Of a stretch of 64,000 nt of DNA, positions 15,169-22,752 are shown one piece after another. The notes beneath the pieces are model-generated. The model had not been told where the DNA came from. It worked only from the letters and a program-made list of their open reading frames with translations, and ran no database searches. Each line of letters starts with the position of its first letter. Positions within the stretch are counted from its first letter, which is position 1. Both the position numbers and the translations under genes were made by a program. Origin of the DNA: Haloarcula taiwanensis (GTDB taxonomy: Archaea > Halobacteriota > Halobacteria > Halobacteriales > Haloarculaceae); assembly GCA_002844335.1 (NCBI GenBank), contig CP019154.1, positions 1,426,001-1,490,000 on the forward strand. The letters are read 5' to 3'.

Positions 15169-15996
15169 TCAGGCAGTCGTCGTAACGACCGATAGCCCCT
15201 CGGCGGGTTGGTCGCCGGCCAGTGAGACGAGCAGCCGCCAGCCATCCGCAGTTCGCTCCGCTTGTGCCATCTGTGGCGTGATACTCGTCCGGCGCAGTAG
15301 CTCGACGGCAATCGGCAACACCGGACAGCGAAGGTCCGACAGTGTCGGGCGATAGTTCTGTAATGTGATATATCTGGCACAGCGGCCGGGACCGACGGCT
15401 GCGGGTTCGATTGCTGCCTCGTCGACAAGTCCCGCTGCTTCGAGGTCGGCGACGGCGTCCCGAACCGGTTCGGGCCCGCTCGGCTTGCGCGGTAACTGTC
15501 CGGCGGCTTCGCGGAGGGTGTCCGCCTGTACTTCCGGGTCGAGATTGTCGGCGATCGCCGTGGCCATACTTTCGAGCATCGCCAGACAGAGGCGCTCGCG
15601 GTTCTCCGTCTCCTCGGCCGCTTCGAGGTAGCTGTCGATGACTGCCTGCTCGACGGAGCGATGACGGCCCGACAGCACCTCGAACAGCGACCCGGCGACC
15701 GTATGGCAGTACTCCGGGAGCGACGACGGGCCAGTCCTGACGGCATCGGTCCCCCACGGCGCTTCACAGACGATGAGGCCGTGGACGGTGACGCGGGGGT
15801 CGTAGCGACGGAGGGCACTTCGGTATGCGGTCGCGACGCTGGCCGCTTCGGCAGCCGTCTCGCGGTCCGGGAACTGCATTCCTGACACTGGGAACGGCGG
15901 CGTGCCCGTTCTGGCGCTGACGACGCGGTACGGCCCGACAGCCACACTGAGTTCCGAGAGCCTATCACGGATGTCTGCGAGCGTTCGTCCGACCAT
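15169..15996 (-). CDS. Uncharacterised protein downstream of siderophore-type binding protein
   Basis: Predicted 275-residue soluble protein that I cannot assign. It contains a helical middle (about 85-150) and a possible winged-helix-like segment (EPVRDAVADLEAAGLVDEAA, about 170-190). There is no signal peptide or membrane helix. Its start lies 6 nt after the stop of the binding lipoprotein gene at 16003, so it is probably expressed from the same iron-box promoter. A regulatory, chaperone or iron-handling role would be guesswork. The thiolase gene follows 64 bp downstream on the same strand. Confidence 0.65.
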   Translation of the reverse strand: MVGRTLADIRDRLSELSVAVGPYRVVSARTGTPPFPVSGMQFPDRETAAEAASVATAYRSALRRYDPRVTVHGLIVCEAPWGTDAVRTGPSSLPEYCHTVAGSLFEVLSGRHRSVEQAVIDSYLEAAEETENRERLCLAMLESMATAIADNLDPEVQADTLREAAGQLPRKPSGPEPVRDAVADLEAAGLVDEAAIEPAAVGPGRCARYITLQNYRPTLSDLRCPVLPIAVELLRRTSITPQMAQAERTADGWRLLVSLAGDQPAEGLSVVTTTA

Positions 15997-16002
15997 GAGT
16001 CC

Positions 16003-17163
16003 TTACAGGTCTCCGGCGACGATGTCGGCGACGCGCTGGCGGTCGAATAGCTCCCGGTCCACGTCGTACACCTGCGATGCTGCCCGCTCGGTGACGACCA
16101 GATTCGTTATCGGCCCCTGGTACAGCGGCCCACCGCGGAACACGTTCCCGTTCTGTACTGCCGTCAGTTCGCTTCCAGTCTCATCCGATTCGAGGTAGCT
16201 GACGACTGTGTCCTCGAACTCCGCGCGTGTCTTGGTCTCGTGTCCGCGCAGGAGCATGTACTCGGGGTCGATGTCAAGTAGCGTCTCGAAGTCGACCGTG
16301 CTCCGGTCTGCGTGGAAGTCCCTGACATCAGTTTTTGCGAACGCGTCGCGAACGCGCAGGTCCCGCCACTGTTTGAAACTGGTCCCGTCCTCGATGAGGT
16401 ACGGCGAGAAGCTCGTCGGCTCGTTGCCCCCGGCCCACATGATGGCCACTTCCGGCCGGTCGGAGTTCGAGTCCGGAACGATGTCACCCAGACCCGTCCG
16501 GAACTCCTCGTGGAGGGACTGGAACGCCTCGAACCGGTCCGTTCGCTGGAACGCCCGGGAGAGTTTCTCGAAGGCTTCGTACAGCGTGTAGTAGGTGTAA
16601 TCGTGCCACGTGTAGCCCGTCGAGAAGATACTGTTCCCGAAGAATGGCGCGATCTGGGACTCGATTTCCTCGATGTCCGACCGCTCCCAGGACCCGCGGC
16701 TCTGCAGGAAGTTCGGGTCCATGACGTGGATATCAGCGTCTATTTCGTAGAACTGCTCCTTGCCGACACCGCTGTCGCCCCACAGCTTCCTGAGCGAGCT
16801 CCCGTCGACGCTGACGCCCGGTATCTCGTCGTAATACTGGGTGTGGTACCGTGAGGGGAGCCAGACGCCCTCCGGTGCATCGAGGCCGAGCGCGATTCCC
16901 ATGTCGGCCCAACTTCCGTTGTTTGCGACCCAGCCCTCCGGCACTGACTCGAAGGAAACCTCGCCGACTGGCTCCATCGAGACGGAGTAGCCCGAATCCG
17001 TCGGTTCTGCGGCCGCAGTCGACTCCGCGGCCGACGTACCGGACCCCGTTGGATTGTCAGTCGTCCCCTCACTATCGCTCCCGGTCTCCGACTGCCCTGA
17101 ACAGCCGGCGACGGCACCTGCCAGCCCGGCACCGGCCGCAACGATGTACTCTCGTCGGTCCAT
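16003..17163 (-). CDS. Siderophore/metal-type ABC binding lipoprotein
   Basis: A 386-residue extracellular binding protein of the Peripla_BP_2 (FecB/BtuF-like) class. The N-terminus MDRREYIVAAGAGLAGAVAGCSG has an Arg-Arg pair and a lipobox ending AVAGC, so it is probably a Tat-exported lipid-anchored protein; an Ser/Thr-rich linker (about 25-55) follows. Motifs include ADIHVMDPNFLQ, DIDPEYMLLRGHE and VFRGGPLYQGPITNL, typical of this class. No matching FecCD-type permease is in the window, so it is an orphan here. Two iron-box palindromes lie in its promoter, supporting a role in Fe(III)-siderophore or related uptake; cobalamin is the alternative. Confidence 0.82.
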   Translation of the reverse strand: MDRREYIVAAGAGLAGAVAGCSGQSETGSDSEGTTDNPTGSGTSAAESTAAAEPTDSGYSVSMEPVGEVSFESVPEGWVANNGSWADMGIALGLDAPEGVWLPSRYHTQYYDEIPGVSVDGSSLRKLWGDSGVGKEQFYEIDADIHVMDPNFLQSRGSWERSDIEEIESQIAPFFGNSIFSTGYTWHDYTYYTLYEAFEKLSRAFQRTDRFEAFQSLHEEFRTGLGDIVPDSNSDRPEVAIMWAGGNEPTSFSPYLIEDGTSFKQWRDLRVRDAFAKTDVRDFHADRSTVDFETLLDIDPEYMLLRGHETKTRAEFEDTVVSYLESDETGSELTAVQNGNVFRGGPLYQGPITNLVVTERAASQVYDVDRELFDRQRVADIVAGDL

Positions 17164-17169
17164 ATATTT

Positions 17170-17218
17170 TTAGGCTTGCCTAATTGGTTTAAATCTTCCT
17201 ATATTTAGGCAGGCCAAA
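17170..17218 (-). promoter_or_regulatory. Tandem iron-box-like palindromes upstream of binding protein
   Basis: TTAGGCTTGCCTAA (17170-17183) is a perfect 6-bp-arm palindrome starting 6 nt upstream of the ATG at 17163. TTAGGCAGGCCAAA (17205-17218) matches with one change and is centred 35 bp further upstream. The TATA-like TTTAAA (about 17188-17193) lies between them, so the proximal box would cover the transcription start of a leaderless mRNA. Position and half-sites suggest repression by a DtxR-family regulator. Confidence 0.68.
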
Positions 17219-17279
17219 AACACCCCGAATCGCCAAACGACACTACTGCCCCCGGCAGTGAGAATCCACACAAAGTATA

Positions 17280-17304
17280 TCCGTGTGTGCTAACCACACA
17301 CGGA
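17280..17304 (+). promoter_or_regulatory. Perfect 10-bp inverted repeat before zinc-ribbon gene
   Basis: TCCGTGTGTG (17280-17289) and CACACACGGA (17295-17304) are exact reverse complements separated by CTAAC. The repeat lies between the TATA-like AAGTATA (about 17272-17278) and the ATG at 17307, only 2 nt from the start codon. In a leaderless promoter this is an operator position; in a leadered mRNA it would be a hairpin masking the start. Confidence 0.5.
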
Positions 17305-17306
17305 AT

Positions 17307-17492
17307 ATGCAGGAGGCTTGGCTCCAACTACAATGTCCGGCGTGTTCGGTTGCCTGGGAAGCGCAAGTAACTGATCTCTCTGCCCCGGAGACGCAGTTCG
17401 CCTGTGACGACTGTGGGGCCGAGCGGTCGCTGTCGGAGTTTATGCGGACCACCCGCGACCTCGAAGTGCTGCAGGAGTTTACCGAATCCTAG
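17307..17492 (+). CDS. Small zinc-ribbon protein
   Basis: A 61-residue protein starting [17 protein letters not shown] with two CxxC knuckles: CPAC at about residues 10-13 and CDDC at about 34-37. It resembles the small putative zinc-binding proteins that are common in haloarchaea and have no known function. I chose ATG 17307 over an upstream TTG/GTG-type extension because the palindrome ending at 17304 would otherwise be coding. It converges on pccX with its stop at 17492 overlapping the last codon of that gene region by 4 nt. Such proteins often act as small regulators, which is not shown here. Confidence 0.75.
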   Translation: MQEAWLQLQCPACSVAWEAQVTDLSAPETQFACDDCGAERSLSEFMRTTRDLEVLQEFTES

Positions 17493-17800
17493 TATCGCGC
17501 TCGCGCCGCCGCCTTCCACTCTTCGCCGCGTTTGACATTGTTCGGAGGGCGGCGTTTGCCCACACTCGCCAGCCGTCCTGCCAGCGTCCACTCATCGGCG
17601 TATTCAACCGTCTGCCGCTGTGCTGTTGCCACAGCAGCCCGTTGGCGGTCAGTCACGTGGGCGCTAATCGCGGCGGTGATAGCCGCCGCCTCGGCCTGTG
17701 ATGCGTCCGCCGGTATCGACAGCGACAGGTCCTCCGGCCCCTCGCTGCCGGTTGTCAGTACCGACTCCGCGTCCGACTGTGGGGTGTTGCGAGTCGTCAT
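17489..17800 (-). CDS. pccX: Probable small third subunit of propionyl-CoA carboxylase
   Basis: A 103-residue protein beginning [15 protein letters not shown], with a helical segment [20 protein letters not shown] and an ending [14 protein letters not shown]. It starts 1 nt after the pccB stop. In Haloferax mediterranei a small protein encoded next to pccB, PccX, is required for propionyl-CoA carboxylase activity; position, size and the Ala-rich helix followed by a tryptophan/basic end fit (bacterial acyl-CoA carboxylase epsilon subunits look similar). Assignment rests mainly on context. Confidence 0.7.
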   Translation of the reverse strand: MTTRNTPQSDAESVLTTGSEGPEDLSLSIPADASQAEAAAITAAISAHVTDRQRAAVATAQRQTVEYADEWTLAGRLASVGKRRPPNNVKRGEEWKAAARARY

Positions 17801-17801
17801 G

Positions 17802-19385
17802 TTACAGTGGGATGTTGCCGTGGTCTTTCGGCGGTGTATCCTCGCGCTTGCGCTGCAGGAGGTCGAGGTCCTGAATGAGGCGCTTGCGCGTCTCCTTCGG
17901 TTCGATGACGTCGTCGAGATAGCCCCGCTTCGCCGGCCCGTACGGATTGGCGAACTCGTCGCGGAACTCGTCCATCAGTTCCTGCCGCTTGGCGTCCGGG
18001 TCGTCGGCCTCCGCGATCTCGTTTCGGTAGAGGATGTTGACGGCACCCCGCGGCCCGAGCACGGCCATCTCCGAGCCGGGCCAGGCGTAGTTCACGTCGC
18101 TGCCCAGGAACTTCGAAGACATGACGATGTACGCGCCGCCGTAGGCCTTCCGTACGACGACCGACAGCAGCGGGACCGTTGCCTCGGCGTAGGCGTAGAT
18201 GAGTTTCGCGCCCCGCCGGATGATGCCGTTGTGCTCCTGGTCCGTGCCGGGCATGAACCCGGGCACGTCGACGAGCGTGAGGATGGGGATGTTGAACGAG
18301 TCACAGAAGCGGACGAACCGAGCCGCTTTCTCTGCCGCGTCAATGTCAAGCGTCCCCGCGCTCACGCGTGGCTGATTGGCGACGACGCCGACCGACTGGC
18401 CGTCCATCCGCGAGAACCCCACCACGACGTTGCGTGCCCAGTTGCCGTGGACCTCGAAGAAGGAGTCTTCGTCAACGATGGCGTCGATGACCTTCGTCAT
18501 GTCGTAAGGCTTGCGTGGGGCCGAGGGGACGATATCGGTCACGCCGGGAATCTCTCGCTCAGGGTCGTCCCACGGCTTGACTCGCGGCGGGTCCTCCATG
18601 TTGTTCGCCGGGAGGTACGACAGGAGTCGGCGGATGTTTTCCAGCGCTTCCTCCTCCGATGGGTACGAGAAGTGAGCGACACCGGATTTGGTGGAGTGAG
18701 AGCCCGCACCGCCGAGTTCCTCTTTCGACACCTGTTCGCCGGTCACCGTCTCGATGACGTCCGGCCCGGTGATGAACATGTGGCTGGTGTCTTGCACCAT
18801 GAAGGTGAAGTCAGTCAGCGCCGGGCTGTAGGTGGCTCCGCCGGCACATGGCCCCATGATCGCGGATATCTGGGGGATGAGACCACTCGCCTTGGTGTTG
18901 CGCTCGAATATCTTGGCAAAGCCCACCAGTGAGTCGACGCCTTCCTGAATGCGCGCGCCGCCGGAGTCGTTGAGTCCGATGACCGGGACACCGTTCTCGA
19001 TGGCCCGGTCCATCACTTTACAGATTTTGTCGGCGACGACTTCGCCAACGGACCCACCCAGTACGGTGAAATCGTGTGCGAACAGGAACACCTTCCGACC
19101 GTCGACTTCACCGTAACCGGTAACAACCGCATCACCGGCGAACCGTTTCTCTTCCATACCGAAGTTCGTCGACCGGTGCTCGACGAACGGGTCGACCTCG
19201 TTGAACGTCCCATCGTCGACGAGAAAGTTGATGCGCTCGCGGGCGGTCATCTTGCCCTTCTCGTGCTGGGATTCGATACGAGCTTCACCGCCTCCGAGTT
19301 CAGCTTCGGCCCGTTTCTGTCGCAACTCTTCGACCGCGTCGTCAGGTGCCCCAGTCTCGTCTTCTGGTTCTTCCTGTTGACTCAT
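17802..19385 (-). CDS. pccB: Propionyl-CoA carboxylase carboxyltransferase subunit
   Basis: A 527-residue acyl-CoA carboxylase beta subunit that moves the carboxyl group from carboxybiotin to propionyl-CoA (or acetyl-CoA). Both carboxyltransferase halves are present: N-terminal with [16 protein letters not shown] and [14 protein letters not shown]-terminal with [19 protein letters not shown] and [13 protein letters not shown] chose the ATG at 19385 ([12 protein letters not shown]) because the extension to 19415 overlaps the upstream gene. It follows phaB by 1 nt. The biotinylated PccA subunit is elsewhere; the biotin genes at 1.6-5.7 kb supply its cofactor. Product methylmalonyl-CoA would be handled by the mutase encoded at 48.6 kb. 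Confidence 0.92.
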   Translation of the reverse strand: MSQQEEPEDETGAPDDAVEELRQKRAEAELGGGEARIESQHEKGKMTARERINFLVDDGTFNEVDPFVEHRSTNFGMEEKRFAGDAVVTGYGEVDGRKVFLFAHDFTVLGGSVGEVVADKICKVMDRAIENGVPVIGLNDSGGARIQEGVDSLVGFAKIFERNTKASGLIPQISAIMGPCAGGATYSPALTDFTFMVQDTSHMFITGPDVIETVTGEQVSKEELGGAGSHSTKSGVAHFSYPSEEEALENIRRLLSYLPANNMEDPPRVKPWDDPEREIPGVTDIVPSAPRKPYDMTKVIDAIVDEDSFFEVHGNWARNVVVGFSRMDGQSVGVVANQPRVSAGTLDIDAAEKAARFVRFCDSFNIPILTLVDVPGFMPGTDQEHNGIIRRGAKLIYAYAEATVPLLSVVVRKAYGGAYIVMSSKFLGSDVNYAWPGSEMAVLGPRGAVNILYRNEIAEADDPDAKRQELMDEFRDEFANPYGPAKRGYLDDVIEPKETRKRLIQDLDLLQRKREDTPPKDHGNIPL

Positions 19386-19386
19386 C

Positions 19387-20130
19387 CTACCACTCCATCC
19401 CGCCGTTGACACCAAGTACCTGTCCTGTCATGTAGCTCGATTCCTCGCTGGCAACGAACCGCACGATGCCAGCGATGTCTTCAACGCGCGCGAACCGGTC
19501 GAGCGGAATCTCCCGCAGAATCTTTTCCTGAACGCGTTCGGGCACCTCCTCCAGCATATCGGTCTTGACGAAGCCCGGCGCAACGCAGTTCGCGGTTGAC
19601 CCCGTGTGTGCTAACTCAAGTGCGAGCGTCCGTGTAAAGCCAAACAGCCCCGATTTCGTCGTCGCGTAGTTAGCCTGCCCGATGTTCCCTTGCTGACCGA
19701 CGACGCTAGAGATATTTATCAGTCGGCCGTGCTCGGCGTCGCGAATGTCGTCGTAGAAGGCTTTCGTCCCGTTGAACACGCCGCCAAGGTTGACATCGAT
19801 TACCGTCTCCCAGTCGTCGCGGCTCATGTTTTCGAACTTTTTGTCGATAGTGATTCCAGCGTTGTTGACGAGCACGTCTGCGGACCCGAACTCGTCGGCC
19901 ACCTTCTCACGCATTGCCCGGACCTCATCGAGTTTCGCCACGTCGGCCTGGGCCGCGATAGCGGTGCCGCCCCCTTCCCGGATGTCCTCGACGACGGCGC
20001 GGGCTTCCGCGTCCGAGGACCGATAATTAACGACGACGTTAGCCCCGTGAGCACCGAGATCTTTGGCGATTCCGCGGCCGATACCACGTGAGGACCCAGT
20101 GACGACACAGGTTTGATTGTCCAGGTTCAT
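19387..20130 (-). CDS. phaB: Acetoacetyl-CoA reductase, SDR family
   Basis: A 247-residue short-chain dehydrogenase of the FabG/PhaB type. NADP(H)-binding TGSSRGIG (about 11-18), NNAG (about 88-91), and catalytic Ser in INISSVVG with Tyr-x-x-x-Lys in YATTK (about 155-159) are visible. In haloarchaea that make PHBV, PhaB reduces acetoacetyl- and ketovaleryl-CoA; a general 3-ketoacyl reductase is the alternative. As the first gene of an operon with pccB and pccX, it links supply and use of propionyl-CoA. The promoter lies in the 217-bp gap shared with the divergent RGP-like gene; TATA-like sequences occur at about 20205-20215. Confidence 0.83.
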   Translation of the reverse strand: MNLDNQTCVVTGSSRGIGRGIAKDLGAHGANVVVNYRSSDAEARAVVEDIREGGGTAIAAQADVAKLDEVRAMREKVADEFGSADVLVNNAGITIDKKFENMSRDDWETVIDVNLGGVFNGTKAFYDDIRDAEHGRLINISSVVGQQGNIGQANYATTKSGLFGFTRTLALELAHTGSTANCVAPGFVKTDMLEEVPERVQEKILREIPLDRFARVEDIAGIVRFVASEESSYMTGQVLGVNGGMEW

Positions 20131-20316
20131 TCGTGGTTGATGGGAGCCCTGTTGCTTCGTACGCTCATCACCTAATCTGGCAAAGCACAGCCAAATAACA
20201 GTTCGCCTTATACAACATTAAACGTCGAATTTAGAATATAATGATGCTGCTAGTACACGAGAAGTGACGGCTAGAAGACAGACTCACGAGGGTAGCAAAG
20301 AAGAACGCCAAATCTT

Positions 20317-20330
20317 TTAGGATGGCCTAA
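20317..20330 (+). promoter_or_regulatory. Iron-box-like palindrome, RGP-like gene
   Basis: TTAGGATGGCCTAA matches TTAGG-N4-CCTAA exactly. It overlaps the downstream part of the TATA-like ATCTTTTA (20312-20319) and lies 17 nt before the ATG at 20348, a typical repressor position. Confidence 0.68.
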
Positions 20331-20347
20331 AGAGATACGGCCAGCAC

Positions 20348-21511
20348 ATGACAGCCGACATCTGCGTAATGGTGCCGACGATTCGAAACCACGAGTGCAT
20401 GCGGTCGTACTTCCAGAACGCCCGGGACCACGGGTTCGATCTGGACCGACTGTTCGTCGTACTCATCACCGAGGACTTCTGTGACACCGACGCGATGGAA
20501 CAGATGCTCGACGAAGAGGGCGTTGACGGAGCCGTCTACGACGGAACCGCCCGCGAGGCGTGGTTTGAGGCCCACGGCGCGAGCGGATACTCGCATCTTA
20601 TCCCCGAAGCAAGCCACGCACAGACCTCGTTTGGCCTCCTGTACATGTGGGCCAACGACTACGAGTACGGTGTGTTCATCGACGACGACACGCTACCACA
20701 CGATGACGCGGACTTCTTCGGGACGCACATGGAGAATCTCGCCTACGAGGGCGAGATTGAGACGGTCAGTTCCGACGAACAGTGGGTCAACGTCCTCTAC
20801 CAGAACGAGGACGAACACGGCCTCTACCCGCGTGGCTACCCCTACGCCGCAATGGACGAGACGGTGTCGACTGAGCAGAGCCGCGTCGATGACGTGGTCG
20901 CCTCGCAGGGCCTCTGGACGAACGTGCCCGACCTCGACGCTGTTCGCATTCTGATGGACGGCGACCTGCAGGGTCAGGCCCAGACCCGTACGACCGGGGC
21001 AGACTTCGACGATGACTTCGTCGCCGCAGAGGGACAGTACCTCACCGTCTGCTCGATGAACCTTGCGTTCCGTCGCGAGGTCATCCCGGCGTTCTACCAG
21101 CTCCCGATGGACGACAACGAGTGGGACGTGGGCCGCTTTGACGACATCTGGTCCGGCGTCTTCCTCAAGCGGGCCTGTGACGTGCTCGGTAAGCAGATCT
21201 ACAACGGCGACCCGCTGTGTGAACACAACAAAGCGCCCCGCTCTACGTTCTCGGACCTCACCAACGAGGTCCACGGGCTCGAACTCAACGAACACGTCTG
21301 GGAGATCGTCGACGACGCCGGCGCGGACGCGGACTCCTACGCCGAAGTGTTCGAGGACATCGCCGTGGCGATGGCCGACGGCGATTTCAGCGACTGGGAA
21401 AACGGTGCCTTCCTTAACTACTGCGGCGAATTCATGCTCGACTGGCTGGCATGCCTCGACGAACTAGACGACGCCGCGGCGGAACAGGTCCCCGCAACCG
21501 CCGACGACTAG
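20348..21511 (+). CDS. Reversibly glycosylated polypeptide / UDP-arabinopyranose mutase family protein
   Basis: A 387-residue protein matching the RGP/UAM (GT75) family best known from plants. Visible blocks are MVPTIRNHECM at the N-terminus, the acidic triad FIDDDTLP (about residues 112-119), RGYPYAAMDETVSTEQS, SQGLWTNVPDLDA, CSMNLAFRREVIPAFY and GRFDDIWSGVFLKRACD, in the same order as in the plant proteins. These enzymes interconvert NDP-sugar ring forms or carry a self-attached glucose; archaeal members are often labelled alpha-1,4-glucan-protein synthase without proof. No signal peptide, so cytoplasmic. An iron-box overlaps its promoter, and the Fe(III) importer operon starts 37 bp downstream. 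Confidence 0.8.
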   Translation: MTADICVMVPTIRNHECMRSYFQNARDHGFDLDRLFVVLITEDFCDTDAMEQMLDEEGVDGAVYDGTAREAWFEAHGASGYSHLIPEASHAQTSFGLLYMWANDYEYGVFIDDDTLPHDDADFFGTHMENLAYEGEIETVSSDEQWVNVLYQNEDEHGLYPRGYPYAAMDETVSTEQSRVDDVVASQGLWTNVPDLDAVRILMDGDLQGQAQTRTTGADFDDDFVAAEGQYLTVCSMNLAFRREVIPAFYQLPMDDNEWDVGRFDDIWSGVFLKRACDVLGKQIYNGDPLCEHNKAPRSTFSDLTNEVHGLELNEHVWEIVDDAGADADSYAEVFEDIAVAMADGDFSDWENGAFLNYCGEFMLDWLACLDELDDAAAEQVPATADD

Positions 21512-21526
21512 AAAGGCATAAGTTGT

Positions 21527-21540
21527 TTAGGCAACCCTAA
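21527..21540 (+). promoter_or_regulatory. Iron-box-like palindrome, Fe(III) importer operon
   Basis: TTAGGCAACCCTAA matches TTAGG-N4-CCTAA exactly. It lies 8 nt before the ATG at 21549 and just after a TATA-like GCATAAG (21517-21523), so it would cover the transcription start. This is the clearest promoter for regulation of the downstream importer. Confidence 0.7.
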
Positions 21541-21548
21541 ATCAAATA

Positions 21549-22751
21549 ATGAGTGATTCTAACGATATGACGGGACGTAACGCAACGCAGTCACGACGAC
21601 GCTTCCTCGCCCTCAGTGGCACCACCGCGACAGCGGCGATTGCCGGCTGTTCCGGTATTCTGAGTGGGGGCGACGGCGGCGATGGTGGAAGCGACGGTGG
21701 GACCGGTGCTGGGACCGGTCAGCTTTCCCTCTCGGACTTCCGTGGCTCCGGCCCGCTGGTGGCACAGCGGGACGCTCCCGGCGGGACCTCAATCGAGGAG
21801 CTGCCGGACCTCAGCGGCGAACTGACGCTGTACCTCGGTGGTGGCGAGGGCGGCCTCTACCTCGACCTCATCGAACTGTTCGAACAGCTGTATCCTGATT
21901 TCTCTGCTAACCACCGGCTCGAAGCATCCAGTGACCTCGCAAACACCATCATCGAGGAGAACGAGGCGGGCGCAAGTCCAGCAGACGTGTTCATGTCGAT
22001 CGACGCTGGCTCACTCGGTGCCGTGGCAAACGCTGGCGCGACCGCGAGCCTCCCCGAAGAGGCGCTGTCGACGGTTCCGGACGCGTACCAGGACAGCGAG
22101 GGCCGCTGGGTGGGCATCGCCGGCCGCGCCCGAGCGATTCCGTACAACACGAACCAGATCTCCGAATCCGACATCCCGTCGACGGTTCAGGAGTTCCCGG
22201 AGACCGCTGCGCTCGAAAACAGCATGGGCTGGGCCCCGAGCTACGGCGCGTTCCAGTCGTTCGTCACCGCGATGCGACTCATCCGCGGCGACGACGAGAC
22301 GATGTCGTGGCTCCAGGCGATGCAGGACCACGGCATTAGTACCTACGCCGACGAGTTCCGCGTCTCAAACGCCTGCGCCGACGGGGAACTGACCGCCGGC
22401 TTCGCTAACCACTACTACACGCTTCGAGTTCAGTCTGCCCGCGAAAGCTCGCCCATCGGCCTCGCGTTCACCGAAGGTGATGCCGGGGCACTCGTCAACG
22501 TCTCGGGCCTCGAAATCATCGACGGAACCGACAACGCAGACCTGGCAGCGAACTTCGTCCGGCACGTCCTCTCGGCGGAGGCACAGGAGTTCTTCGCCAC
22601 CCGGACGTTCGCGTATCCGATGATTCCGGGCGTCGCACCGGTCGGTGACCTGCCGCGTATCGACGACCTGAACCCGCCGGATATCAACCTGAGCGAACTG
22701 GCTGACGTGGCCGGAACCGTTGACTTACTTCGAGACGCTGGCGTCCTCTAA
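21549..22751 (+). CDS. Fe(III)-type ABC transporter binding lipoprotein
   Basis: A 400-residue extracellular binding protein of the FbpA/thiamine-spermidine class. The N-terminus has a Tat motif SRRRFLALSG and a lipobox IAGC (about Cys36), followed by a Gly/Asp-rich linker. YLGGGEGGLYLDLIELFE and DVFMSIDAGSLGAV are typical of FbpA proteins that bind Fe(III). ATG 21549 is used; ATG 21570 would still keep the Tat motif. It is the first gene of an operon with permease and ATPase, under an iron-box, which supports ferric iron over other substrates. Confidence 0.88.
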   Translation: MSDSNDMTGRNATQSRRRFLALSGTTATAAIAGCSGILSGGDGGDGGSDGGTGAGTGQLSLSDFRGSGPLVAQRDAPGGTSIEELPDLSGELTLYLGGGEGGLYLDLIELFEQLYPDFSANHRLEASSDLANTIIEENEAGASPADVFMSIDAGSLGAVANAGATASLPEEALSTVPDAYQDSEGRWVGIAGRARAIPYNTNQISESDIPSTVQEFPETAALENSMGWAPSYGAFQSFVTAMRLIRGDDETMSWLQAMQDHGISTYADEFRVSNACADGELTAGFANHYYTLRVQSARESSPIGLAFTEGDAGALVNVSGLEIIDGTDNADLAANFVRHVLSAEAQEFFATRTFAYPMIPGVAPVGDLPRIDDLNPPDINLSELADVAGTVDLLRDAGVL

Positions 22752-22752
22752 T

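Noticed and set aside
15105..15968. Upstream extension of the thiolase frame giving 671 residues
   Set aside because: The extension is Ser/Arg-rich and overlaps the 275-residue gene on the same strand in another frame. The thiolase fold begins at ATG 15104.
17532..18932. 466-residue frame on the plus strand
   Set aside because: It lies antisense to pccB and pccX, whose families are clear; GC-rich haloarchaeal genes commonly leave long open antisense frames. Its composition (many Arg, Val, Asp) is that of a shadow frame.
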